A program made the translations under genes and the position numbers. Positions 41,737-49,477 of a stretch of DNA of 51,983 bases are shown one piece after another (the stretch's first letter is position 1; every line of letters begins with the position of its first letter). The notes under the pieces are model-generated. The model was not told where the DNA came from. It made no database searches and saw nothing but the letters and a program-made list of their open reading frames with translations. Source of the stretch: Halocynthiibacter sp049608145 (lineage in GTDB: Bacteria > Pseudomonadota > Alphaproteobacteria > Rhodobacterales > Rhodobacteraceae); assembly GCF_049608145.1 (NCBI RefSeq), contig NZ_JBMYXF010000020.1, forward strand, positions 1 through 51,983, in the 5' to 3' direction.

Positions 41737-42498
41737 ATGCTGAAAACCCGTATCATTCCCTGCCTAGACGTCGCTGAAGGCCGCGTCGTTAAAGGCGTGA
41801 ATTTCGTTGATCTGATTGATGCGGGCGACCCCGTAGAAAGCGCACGTGCCTATGATGCCGCCGGCGCCGATGAGATCTGTTTTCTCGATATCAAAGCTAC
41901 CCATGAAAACCGCGGCACCATGTTTGACGTGGCACGCCGGACCGCAGAACAATGTTATGTGCCCCTGACCATCGGGGGCGGCGTGCGCAGTGCAAAAGAT
42001 GTGCGGGATCTGCTGCTTGCAGGTGCAGATAAAGTGTCCTTTAACTCCGCCGCCGTGGCCAATCCTGATGTTGTATCAGAGGCTGCAAATCAATTTGGCA
42101 GCCAATGTATTGTTGTCGCGATTGATGCAAAAACCGTGGCGCCCGGAAAATGGGAAATTTTCACCCATGGTGGGCGCAATGCTACGGGTATTGATGCTGT
42201 GAGTTTCGCCAAAACCATGGTGGCAAAAGGCGCCGGTGAAATCCTACTGACAAGCATGGACCGGGACGGCACCCGTGCCGGTTTCAACCTGCCCCTGACC
42301 CGTGCCATTTCGGATGCGGTGCATGTGCCTGTGATCGCGTCTGGTGGTGTCGGCACGCTGGATCATTTGGTTGAAGGTGTAACTAAAGGCGGCGCATCAG
42401 CAGTGCTGGCCGCCTCTATCTTTCACTTTGGTGATTACACCATCCGCGAAGCCAAAGAACATATGGCAAACGCGGGCATTCCAATGCGACTGGAGTAA
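41737..42498 (+). CDS. hisF: Imidazole glycerol phosphate synthase cyclase subunit
   Basis: A 253-residue TIM barrel. The N-terminus MLKTRIIPCLDVAEGRVVKG carries the first catalytic aspartate, and LLTSMDRDGTRAGF carries the second. The start at 41737 has aggggg upstream, whereas in-frame ATGs further upstream lie within the Hint gene. It is followed after 3 bp by hisE. Confidence 0.96.
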   Translation: MLKTRIIPCLDVAEGRVVKGVNFVDLIDAGDPVESARAYDAAGADEICFLDIKATHENRGTMFDVARRTAEQCYVPLTIGGGVRSAKDVRDLLLAGADKVSFNSAAVANPDVVSEAANQFGSQCIVVAIDAKTVAPGKWEIFTHGGRNATGIDAVSFAKTMVAKGAGEILLTSMDRDGTRAGFNLPLTRAISDAVHVPVIASGGVGTLDHLVEGVTKGGASAVLAASIFHFGDYTIREAKEHMANAGIPMRLE

Positions 42499-42501
42499 CC
42501 C

Positions 42502-42819
42502 ATGGATACGCTTTCCCGCCTTGCAGACACCATCGCCAACCGCGCCAGCGCCGACCCAGACAGTTCCTGGACAGCCAAACTTTTGGCGAAAGGCCCAGAG
42601 AAATGCGCCGAAAAATTTGGGGAAGAAGCGGTAGAAGCAATCATCGCATCGGTCAAAGGTGACACGACCAATCTGACAGCTGAGGCCGCAGATGTGCTGT
42701 ATCATCTCCTGGTGATGTTACAGGCATCTGGTGTCAAATTTGACAGCGTTCTTGCGGAACTTGATCGACGTGAAGGTGTCTCAGGCATTGCCGAAAAAGC
42801 GGCACGTCCAAAGGCATAA
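42502..42819 (+). CDS. hisE: Phosphoribosyl-ATP pyrophosphatase
   Basis: A 105-residue all-alpha MazG-like pyrophosphohydrolase, the second step of histidine synthesis. Motifs are WTAKLLAKGPEKCAEKFGEE with metal-binding Glu residues, and EAADVLYHLLVML. It is coupled to hisF. It converges on the ArsR-type gene with 7 bp between stops. Confidence 0.94.
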   Translation: MDTLSRLADTIANRASADPDSSWTAKLLAKGPEKCAEKFGEEAVEAIIASVKGDTTNLTAEAADVLYHLLVMLQASGVKFDSVLAELDRREGVSGIAEKAARPKA

Positions 42820-42826
42820 AACCCGA

Positions 42827-43159
42827 TTAACAGCCCAGCTTTAACTGACGGATCAACGGCTGGCATTGATCGGCTTGGCCACCGCAGCAGTCTTCCAAAA
42901 GATACCCAAGCATCCCGCCAATCCCGTCAAAATCTGCGAAATAACGCACCGTGCGCCCATCACGTTCATTGCGGATTAGACCGGCACGCAAGAGAATGGA
43001 CAGGTTTACAGAGGCCGTATTCTGTTTTTGATCAAGGGCTGTGGCGATTTCCCCGGACAACATGCCCTTCTCTCCCGCTTGTACAAGACGGCGAAACACA
43101 TCCAGTCGGCTTTCCTGGCTGAGCGCTGCGAAGGCGGTGATTGCTGTTTTCTTATCCAT
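42827..43159 (-). CDS. ArsR-family regulator with C-terminal cysteine cluster
   Basis: A 110-residue winged-helix repressor. The DNA-binding segment is ALDQKQNTASVNLSILLRAGLI followed by the wing ERDGRTVRYFADF. It lacks the ELCVCDL metal site of classical ArsR but carries EDCCGGQADQC near the C-terminus, a possible thiol or metalloid sensor. It is divergent to msrB-msrA across 134 bp, so control of methionine sulfoxide repair is plausible; this is inferred from position. It could equally govern something elsewhere. Confidence 0.88.
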   Translation of the reverse strand: MDKKTAITAFAALSQESRLDVFRRLVQAGEKGMLSGEIATALDQKQNTASVNLSILLRAGLIRNERDGRTVRYFADFDGIGGMLGYLLEDCCGGQADQCQPLIRQLKLGC

Positions 43160-43293
43160 GTTGCGTATGTAGTCTTCCCGACGGGTCTTGTCACCGACCT
43201 CGCGCGGTTCTCACAAGAAAATCATCAGCTGTAACTTTCATGGACAAATGATCACGCCCTGCCCATATTCCCTTCAACACGGAAAGGAACGCC

Positions 43294-43743
43294 ATGACAC
43301 GTTACCATAAAGACCCCGACGCCATCGCCCGTCTAAGTGCAGAAGAATTCCGGGTCACTCAGGAAAACGGCACTGAACGCGCCTTTACGGGCGTCCTTGA
43401 TAAAAACAAGGCCCCAGGGCTTTACGTTGATATTGTTTCAGGTGAACCGCTGTTCACCTCGATGGACAAATTTGACAGCGGGTGTGGCTGGCCCAGCTTT
43501 TCGAAACCTGTGGAAGACAGCCATGTTCAGGAACTGCGCGATATAACCCATGGCATGGTCCGCACCGAAGTGCGTTCCACCCATGGCGACAGTCATCTGG
43601 GCCATGTTTTCCCGGACGGGCCTATGGATCAGGGCGGGCTGCGCTATTGTATTAATTCCGCCTCTCTACGCTTTATTGCGCTGGCGGATCTCACATCCGA
43701 GGGCTATGGCGAATATGCACATTTGTTTGAGGGAGAGAAATAA
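43294..43743 (+). CDS. msrB: Peptide-methionine (R)-S-oxide reductase
   Basis: A 149-residue MsrB with catalytic cysteine in RYCINSASLRF and a likely resolving cysteine in FDSGCGWPSF. The first structural-zinc CxxC expected before LFTSMDKF is absent (YVDIVSGEPLF), and the second is also absent (GDSHLGHVF). This is therefore the zinc-free form of the family. It has a ggaaaggaa ribosome-binding site, and its stop overlaps the msrA start region (taatg). Confidence 0.94.
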   Translation: MTRYHKDPDAIARLSAEEFRVTQENGTERAFTGVLDKNKAPGLYVDIVSGEPLFTSMDKFDSGCGWPSFSKPVEDSHVQELRDITHGMVRTEVRSTHGDSHLGHVFPDGPMDQGGLRYCINSASLRFIALADLTSEGYGEYAHLFEGEK

Positions 43744-44249
43744 TGAGCACAGAACGCGCAGTCCTGGCCGGAGGATGTTTCTGGGGTATGGAAGACCTGA
43801 TCCGTCGCATGGATGGTGTGATTTCCACCCGCGTCGGTTACACAGGCGGTGATGTGCCCAATGCGACCTATAAGGATCATGGGACACATGCCGAAGGGAT
43901 CGAAATTATTTTTGACCCGTCGAAAACCAGTTTCCGAAAACTGCTAGAGTTTTTCTTTCAGATCCACGACCCGACAACCAGCAACCGCCAGGGTAATGAT
44001 CTGGGCACAAGCTATCGGTCTGCAATTTTCTACACCAATGAAACACAACAAGCCTGCGCCCTGGATACAATTGCAGATGTAAATGCATCAGGCCTGTGGC
44101 CTGGAAAAGTGGTAACAGAGGTGATACCTGCAAGCGATTTCTGGGTCGCAGAGGAGTTTCATCAAGATTACCTAGAAAAGAACCCAAATGGCTATACCTG
44201 CCATTTTGCACGTCCGGACTGGGTGCTACCAAAGCGTTCTGACAGCTAA
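43743..44249 (+). CDS. msrA: Peptide-methionine (S)-S-oxide reductase
   Basis: A 168-residue MsrA with the catalytic cysteine motif AGGCFWGMEDLIRR. Other family segments are TRVGYTGGDVPNATYKD, HAEGIEIIFDP, and GNDLGTSYRSAIFY. It repairs S-epimers while MsrB repairs R-epimers. It overlaps msrB by one base and is followed immediately by a palindromic repeat. Confidence 0.95.
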   Translation: MSTERAVLAGGCFWGMEDLIRRMDGVISTRVGYTGGDVPNATYKDHGTHAEGIEIIFDPSKTSFRKLLEFFFQIHDPTTSNRQGNDLGTSYRSAIFYTNETQQACALDTIADVNASGLWPGKVVTEVIPASDFWVAEEFHQDYLEKNPNGYTCHFARPDWVLPKRSDS

Positions 44250-44252
44250 ACA

Positions 44253-44295
44253 GGTGGGGGCGCTGCCCCCATCCCCTAGGATACATTCGGCAAAA
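44253..44295 (+). repeat. Rhodobacterales-type post-stop palindromic repeat, copy 2
   Basis: tgggggc-gct-gccccca (44255-44271) forms a 7-bp stem. The downstream tail, atcccctaggatacattcgg, matches the tail of copy 1 in degenerate form. It starts 4 bp after the msrA stop, in sense orientation, as copy 1 does for DUF2147. It likely acts as a terminator or 3' stabiliser and separates msrA from the convergent flavin reductase. Confidence 0.75.
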
Positions 44296-44301
44296 AATAA
44301 A

Positions 44302-44793
44302 TCAGGACGCGGTGAATCCTCCAAAGCCTCCGCCCGTAAAGATCAGCGGTGCCGAGTCATTGTAATCGGCCCTCAGGACTTGCCCGATTTGAATCAAGTG
44401 GTCCCCGGCATCATGCTGCGCGGTTGCCACGCATTCAAACCTTGCGCTCCAGTCTGGCAATAGCGGCACACCGCCCATCCCTTCGCTGACTGAAAGCCCG
44501 CCAAATGCATCGCCATGTTTTGCAAACATCATAGCCAAGTCACCTTGATCTTCGCGCAGCACATGAATGGCGAAATGGCTGGCGGATGCAAAGTGTTCGG
44601 TACGATCAGACCCTTTCATCGGGCACCAAAGAACCAGAGCCGGATCCAGAGACACAGAAGAAAAGCTGTTCACGGTCATGCCAACCGGACCCGCTGGAGT
44701 TTGCGTAGTGACAATGCACACTCCGGTCGCAAAGCGGCCATAGGCATCACGCAGCTGGCGTGTATTGTCAGACGTGGGGGTAAATGCAGTCAT
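44302..44793 (-). CDS. Flavin reductase family protein (FMN-binding split barrel)
   Basis: A 163-residue flavin reductase-like protein. Motifs are RFATGVCIVTTQTPAGPVGM, VNSFSSVSLDPALVLWCP and HFAIHVLREDQGDLAMMF, matching the HpaC/FMN-reductase group that supplies reduced flavin to a two-component monooxygenase. No partner monooxygenase gene is adjacent. The segment ARFECVATAQHDAGDHLIQI contains the conserved His near the end of the barrel. Confidence 0.9.
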   Translation of the reverse strand: MTAFTPTSDNTRQLRDAYGRFATGVCIVTTQTPAGPVGMTVNSFSSVSLDPALVLWCPMKGSDRTEHFASASHFAIHVLREDQGDLAMMFAKHGDAFGGLSVSEGMGGVPLLPDWSARFECVATAQHDAGDHLIQIGQVLRADYNDSAPLIFTGGGFGGFTAS

Positions 44794-44912
44794 GATCGCT
44801 CATCCGTTATCTGTGCCCCCAATACGCGGCCTGCCCCACCTGGCGCAAGCTGCAATTTTGTGCGCCCTCTCACAACCCACAACCCCATTTCTTAACACGC
44901 TCTGTCAGCCAC

Positions 44913-44940
44913 AAAAAACCAAGGGATCAAATCCTTGGTT
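44913..44940 (-). terminator. Intrinsic terminator of the hydrolase gene
   Basis: aaccaagg (44917-44924) pairs with ccttggtt (44933-44940); the loop contains the TGA stop of the hydrolase. On the minus strand the stem runs into six U residues (aaaaaa at 44913-44918 on the plus strand). It is a compact Rho-independent terminator overlapping the end of the gene. Confidence 0.8.
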
Positions 44941-45748
44941 GAAACCCCAGCACCGTCTTCGTCAGTGATGAATTTCCGTCTGCCAGCCCGTCAATCACAT
45001 TGAAATGATGCAGATCAGGATCTACGACCAACTCCTGGTTCCATGCCTCTGCCAGCCAGCGCGCTTGATCAATAAACGCGGGGCGCTCATCACCACCAAC
45101 CCAACAGGTCATGGGCACATTTCGGGGCGCTGTTTCACGCAAGGGGCTTTCGGCCCAGGCGGCATCCCCATCCATGGTAAAGTCATCGTTCATTGCCGTA
45201 TCGACCAGCGGGCGCAAATCGGACAGTGGTGAAATCGGTGTGACTTTCACCAAACGTGCCGCGACATCAGGTGCAAGTTCTACATCCTGGCACAACATCC
45301 GCGCCACCAGATGCCCTCCGGCGGAATGCCCCGCAAGTGCAATCGGCCCTTTTGTCATCCCCGCAATATGGTGCAGCGCCTTGCAGATTTCCTGTGTGAT
45401 ATCTGCAATCGATACCTCAGGACACAGCGTATAGGACGGCATCGCCACTGCCCAGCCCCGTACCTGCGCGCCCCTGGCAAGATGCGACCAAGACTTATTG
45501 TCAAACGCCCGCCAATAGCCACCGTGGATAAAAATCAGCGTACCTTCCGGGCGGCATTCCGGCAGGAACAGATCAAACTGCTGTCGTGGCGCTTCGCCAT
45601 ACGTCAGGTTCAGACGCGCCCGCCCCGCAGTATTTTCATGCATGCGCCAGTCATGGGCCAGTTCTTCCCAACGGCCCGGGTAGTCGGCCGCACCTACAAT
45701 ATAGGCACCGTTCGCATAAGCATCATCGTTGGACTGTGTATCCGGCAT
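44927..45748 (-). CDS. Alpha/beta hydrolase, kynurenine-formamidase-like
   Basis: A 273-residue alpha/beta-hydrolase. The oxyanion motif is IFIHGGYWRAFD, the nucleophile elbow is LAGHSAGGHLVARML, and the C-terminal His is in DLHHFNVIDGL. This resembles AFMID-type arylformamidases and small carboxylesterases; no other kynurenine-pathway genes are near. The start at 45748 (MPDTQSNDD) is preferred because AGAGG lies upstream; a start at 45778 lacks a ribosome-binding site. It is divergent to the SSADH gene. Confidence 0.85.
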   Translation of the reverse strand: MPDTQSNDDAYANGAYIVGAADYPGRWEELAHDWRMHENTAGRARLNLTYGEAPRQQFDLFLPECRPEGTLIFIHGGYWRAFDNKSWSHLARGAQVRGWAVAMPSYTLCPEVSIADITQEICKALHHIAGMTKGPIALAGHSAGGHLVARMLCQDVELAPDVAARLVKVTPISPLSDLRPLVDTAMNDDFTMDGDAAWAESPLRETAPRNVPMTCWVGGDERPAFIDQARWLAEAWNQELVVDPDLHHFNVIDGLADGNSSLTKTVLGFQPRI

Positions 45749-45844
45749 GGCTGGCTCTACCTCTGAAGATTTGATCATATTATCTGGACAAGACTTAGGC
45801 TGCGTGCTTTGAAAGCGCAACTGTTCTGCATTCGGAGAAATACC

Positions 45845-47311
45845 ATGTCCGCGACAAACCTGAAATCCCTGCTGAAAGACCCTGCCCTGCTGGAAACCCG
45901 CGCCTATATCAATGGTGAATGGGTTGAAACCGGCGCAACGTTTGACGTGAAAAACCCGGCGCGTGGCGACGTCATTGCCACCGTGCAGGACGTGAGCCGC
46001 GCGCAGACCGAAGCCTGTATTGCGGATGCTGAAGCTGCGATGAAACCCTGGGCAGCCCTGACGGCCAAGGAACGGGCGAACACTCTGCGCCGCTGGTACG
46101 ATCTGATGGTTGAAAATGCGGATGATCTTGCCGCGATCCTGACCGCTGAGATGGGCAAACCTCTGGCAGAAGCCAAAGGCGAGATCATGTATGGCGCGTC
46201 ATTTGTTGAATGGTTCGCGGAAGAAGCCAAACGGGTTTACGGCGAAACCATCCCGGGACATCAGCCTGACAAACGCATCATGGTGCTGAAACAGCCCATC
46301 GGTGTTGTGGGTTCCATCACGCCCTGGAACTTCCCAAATGCGATGATCACCCGTAAAGCGGCCCCAGCGCTTGCGGCCGGTTGTACTTTTGTGGCGCGCC
46401 CTGCGACGGAAACCCCACTGTCTGCGCTTGCCATGGCTGTGCTGGCGGAACGTGCCGGCATTCCAGCAGGTGTCTTTAACGTGATTCCAGCGACAGATGC
46501 AGCAGGCATCGGCCAAGAGTTCTGCGAAAACTTTGCTGTACGTAAACTGACTTTCACCGGCTCCACCAATGTCGGTCGTATCCTGATGCGTCAGGCGGCG
46601 GACCAGGTGATGAAATGCTCAATGGAGCTGGGTGGCAACGCGCCGTTTATTGTCTTTGATGACGCGGATCTCGATGCCGCCGTGGAAGGCGCGATGATCT
46701 GTAAGTTCCGCAACAACGGCCAGACCTGTGTGTGTGCGAACCGGATCTACGTGCAGGCCGGTGTCTATGATACCTTTGCTGAAAAACTGGCAGCCGCCGT
46801 TGCAAAACTGAACGTGGGCGACGGTATGGAAGACGGCATCACAACCGGCCCCCTGATCACCCCAGCGGCTGTGGCAAAAGTCGAAGAACATCTGGCAGAC
46901 GCGACATCTAAGGGCGCAACCCTGCTATCCGGCGGTAAAGCGCACGCATTGGGTGGCACCTTCTATGAACCAACCATCGTCACAGGCGTCACCCAGGAGA
47001 TGCAGGTTGCGACCGATGAAACCTTCGGCCCGCTTGCGCCGCTGTTCAAATTCGATGACGTCGATGATGTGATCGCAATGGCGAATGACACGATCTATGG
47101 CCTCGCGTCCTACTTCTACGCCAAAGACCTGTCGCGCGTTTACAAAGTCGCGGAAGCCCTTGAATACGGCATGGTCGGCGTGAACACCGGCGTGATTTCC
47201 ACAGAGGTGGCACCTTTCGGCGGCGTCAAACAATCAGGCCTCGGCCGCGAAGGCTCTCACCACGGCATCGAAGAATACCTCGAGATGAAATACATCTGCA
47301 TGTCTGTGTAA
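45845..47311 (+). CDS. gabD: NAD(P)-dependent succinate-semialdehyde dehydrogenase
   Basis: A 488-residue aldehyde dehydrogenase. The catalytic cysteine is in NNGQTCVCANRIYV, the general base Glu is in SMELGGNAPFIV, and the cofactor-binding segment is LTFTGSTNVGRIL. GSITPWNFPNAMITRKAAPA and the overall length match GabD-type enzymes. The start at 45845 has ggagaaa upstream. No gabT is adjacent. Related semialdehydes are possible substrates. A large hairpin follows. Confidence 0.92.
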   Translation: MSATNLKSLLKDPALLETRAYINGEWVETGATFDVKNPARGDVIATVQDVSRAQTEACIADAEAAMKPWAALTAKERANTLRRWYDLMVENADDLAAILTAEMGKPLAEAKGEIMYGASFVEWFAEEAKRVYGETIPGHQPDKRIMVLKQPIGVVGSITPWNFPNAMITRKAAPALAAGCTFVARPATETPLSALAMAVLAERAGIPAGVFNVIPATDAAGIGQEFCENFAVRKLTFTGSTNVGRILMRQAADQVMKCSMELGGNAPFIVFDDADLDAAVEGAMICKFRNNGQTCVCANRIYVQAGVYDTFAEKLAAAVAKLNVGDGMEDGITTGPLITPAAVAKVEEHLADATSKGATLLSGGKAHALGGTFYEPTIVTGVTQEMQVATDETFGPLAPLFKFDDVDDVIAMANDTIYGLASYFYAKDLSRVYKVAEALEYGMVGVNTGVISTEVAPFGGVKQSGLGREGSHHGIEEYLEMKYICMSV

Positions 47312-47323
47312 ATATGCCTTAAA

Positions 47324-47359
47324 AATAAGGGATTTTTGAGTTTTCAAGAATCCCTTATT
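47324..47359 (+). terminator. Terminator after gabD
   Basis: aataagggatt (47324-47334) pairs with aatcccttatt (47349-47359). The 14-nt interior contains a second small stem, ttga/tcaa. It begins 13 bp after the stop. The stem is long and AT-rich, and it may serve as a terminator in both directions for gabD and the convergent XRE gene. Confidence 0.75.
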
Positions 47360-47424
47360 GGGGCAACGTCGCCTCATTATTGGGACAAAATCACACGGAA
47401 CACCCCCACCAATCCCTGACTTGG

Positions 47425-47874
47425 CTAACCACGAAGACAATTCCGGCGTGAATTACCACCCCAATGCCCGCACCATGCCTTCGAACTTTTCAGATCAACC
47501 TGATGATCGGACAATGTGTCGGCATCCTGATCATTGATTTCCAGCAAATACAGTTCAATCGTCAGGTCACCACGTTGCTTTGGTGTCAGCGACACATCCA
47601 GCCGGGCAACCATTTCGTCCAACTGGACGATCACATCCTTCATTACTTTCAATTCGACACGCTCCTTAGACTTGCTGTCTTTGAAGAGTTCGTGTGGCTC
47701 AACGCCGAATAATTCCGCCAGCACCTGCATCCTGAATTGCGTCACCGATGAAATCCCACGTTCCAGCCGCGACAGTTGCGTGATCGACATATTGAGACGA
47801 TCTGCAAGGGCCGCTTGGGACATGCCCTGTTCTTTGCGAAATCTGGCGATGTTGTTGGGGACGGTGTTGCTCAT
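47425..47874 (-). CDS. XRE-family helix-turn-helix regulator
   Basis: A 149-residue protein. The Cro/C1-type domain occupies residues about 6-65 (NIARFRKEQGMSQAALADRL, then MSITQLSRLERGISS). A helical C-terminal part (KDVIVQLDEMVARLDVSLTP) may dimerise. The start at 47874 (MSNTVPNN) is chosen over an in-frame extension that would run back to 48054 into the IS remnant. It converges on gabD. Targets are unknown. It lies at the left edge of the IS-rich region. Confidence 0.82.
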   Translation of the reverse strand: MSNTVPNNIARFRKEQGMSQAALADRLNMSITQLSRLERGISSVTQFRMQVLAELFGVEPHELFKDSKSKERVELKVMKDVIVQLDEMVARLDVSLTPKQRGDLTIELYLLEINDQDADTLSDHQVDLKSSKAWCGHWGGNSRRNCLRG

Positions 47875-48054
47875 GGCGATATGGCCCAAAAGCACCATAT
47901 CGCCCCGGGCTGATCGGCCGTGATCGCCATGCACGGAAACCACAAGAAGACGCAAAATACGGCACAGAAACTCAATGAACAGATATTCCTCCAAGCGTCC
48001 CCTCTCATCGATACTGCATATCAACTTCCGGGCAGTGGATAAGGCAAACCTCAC

Positions 48055-48275
48055 GCCTTTTTAGCAGCCCCCTCTCCTCGCGCAGAAGTCAATTCTCTTT
48101 GCGCAGGCGTGCATTTCCCTTTTCCACATCTTCATGTGATCCAGACATCCGATCGTTATTCTGGTGCTCCTGAACCCACTCCCAACTCAAAGGCCGCTTG
48201 TGGTCGCGTTAAGCCACCGGTCGTTGCGATGCGCACCGCATCACGTCTAAAATCGTCACTGTATCTCCGTACCAT
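48055..48275 (-). pseudogene. Decayed IS3-family transposase orfA remnant
   Basis: Read on the minus strand from the ATG at 48275, the translation is MVRRYSDDFRRDAVRIATT and so on to FELGVG, the helix-turn-helix start of an IS3 orfA. A deletion removes the STLNK part and shifts frame, so the first frame stops at 48156. In the next frame the C-terminal orfA sequence continues (WVQEHQNNDRMSGSHEDVEK, then LRKEN-stop-LLREERGLLK). The sequence upstream of the ATG matches that of the plus-strand copy at 50848. No orfB remains here. This is a dead remnant. Confidence 0.85.
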
Positions 48276-48401
48276 TCTTTATCTCCTTCAGTGCGAATAT
48301 CGCTCGAAAGAGACCGGAACTAAATCCGGACAAGCCTAAGGTTTTTACCGGCAACAGAGTGCCGGTATCGAGAACTCTCAAATCGACCGTTTGTGAGGGG
48401 A

Positions 48402-49217
48402 TCAGAGTACAACCCTGGCTGCATTTGTTGATATATCTCCAGACCAGAACACCTGTGAGGACAGCGCCATGAAGACCTCAGGCGGCAAAAGAGTTTTGCG
48501 CGTACGCTGTTCTACAGGACCAGAGACTGTATGAAGCCCCTCAGAATTCAAGGCCTCATCAAAGCGTTCCTGCTTGTAGTCCAAGTCTGTGAAGTCATGA
48601 TCAAACCGATCTCTGCCGACAAAATCATAAATTGCATTCAGTGTGACCTTTGGATCGGCACAAAGTGCTTCATATTCAACGATCATCAATCGGGAAGAAT
48701 GGGGACCATACATGGCTTCTTTTAAGTTTGCCATAGGACCGCCGATGAATCCCCCGTTCTGCATATAAGCTTCGACACGCTGAGCCAGATTGCTGCCCGC
48801 AGGGGCAAGGCTGGAAGGACGGATAGCATTTTTCTGGAGCATTCGTTCCACTGAATCCATCACCCAAGCCGGATTGCGGACCATGGCAATCATTTTGAAA
48901 TCGTCGAAAATCTGCAACAATTCTGGAATGCGGATAGACCATGCCCTGTTTGTATCAAAAACAATGTTCTGATCTGGAAAACCCGCGTAATAACTATCGA
49001 ATATTCCGCGCAACATGCGAACCCGGACATCATCATCCAGCAGACTTTCGATTTCGCGGTTTTGCGTCATCATTGCCCGCATAGCAGCGGTCATGCTGCC
49101 CACAGGGCTGGTCATGCCAGCCATAATGTCGGGGTTCTGACGAAGTATAGCAGCCAGCATGGTAGAGCCGGAACGCGGCAGACCTGTAATAAAATGGAAT
49201 GTCTTTTCAATCGTCAT
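48402..49217 (-). CDS. Sulfotransferase-family protein
   Basis: A 271-residue P-loop sulfotransferase. The 5'-phosphosulfate-binding loop is FITGLPRSGSTMLAAILRQN at the N-terminus. The second substrate/PAPS element is MVRNPAWVMDSVERML near residue 115. The enzyme would move sulfuryl groups from PAPS to a carbohydrate, lipid or small molecule; the acceptor is unknown. ATG at 49217 puts the P-loop at residues 7-16; a GTG three codons upstream is possible. It stands with the Hint gene between IS3 remnants, so horizontal acquisition is likely. Confidence 0.85.
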   Translation of the reverse strand: MTIEKTFHFITGLPRSGSTMLAAILRQNPDIMAGMTSPVGSMTAAMRAMMTQNREIESLLDDDVRVRMLRGIFDSYYAGFPDQNIVFDTNRAWSIRIPELLQIFDDFKMIAMVRNPAWVMDSVERMLQKNAIRPSSLAPAGSNLAQRVEAYMQNGGFIGGPMANLKEAMYGPHSSRLMIVEYEALCADPKVTLNAIYDFVGRDRFDHDFTDLDYKQERFDEALNSEGLHTVSGPVEQRTRKTLLPPEVFMALSSQVFWSGDISTNAARVVL

Positions 49218-49406
49218 AGGTATCACCAGCTATAAGAGTTGTCTCGGTCTTAACATGATCTTCCGAATCAATGCTATAGACGTAGGTGTGTTTTGCCAGC
49301 GCATCCTGTAATTTCATCTTTGCAACTTCGTTTTGTGTGGTTTTTCTTCCATATTTTCAAATTACTCGCGATCCCGACATGGGAATGTGCATTTTTACTT
49401 TTATTT

Positions 49407-49423
49407 CAACCTTTTTCAGGTTG
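49407..49423. other. Small hairpin in the sulfotransferase-Hint divergent region
   Basis: caacct/aggttg (49407-49412 and 49418-49423) with a 5-nt loop sits about 55 bp upstream of the Hint start in the 260-bp divergent region. The region is AT-rich and promoter-like, but nothing else in it is recognisable. Confidence 0.35.
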
Positions 49424-49477
49424 TAATGTCCTGTAAACGTCTTTGATTGTCGTCAGTGATACGTAGGAGCAAGTTAT

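Noticed and set aside
47875..48054. N-terminal extension of the XRE regulator up to 48054
   Set aside because: The extension reaches the IS3 remnant and has no ribosome-binding site. The helix-turn-helix begins normally from the ATG at 47874.
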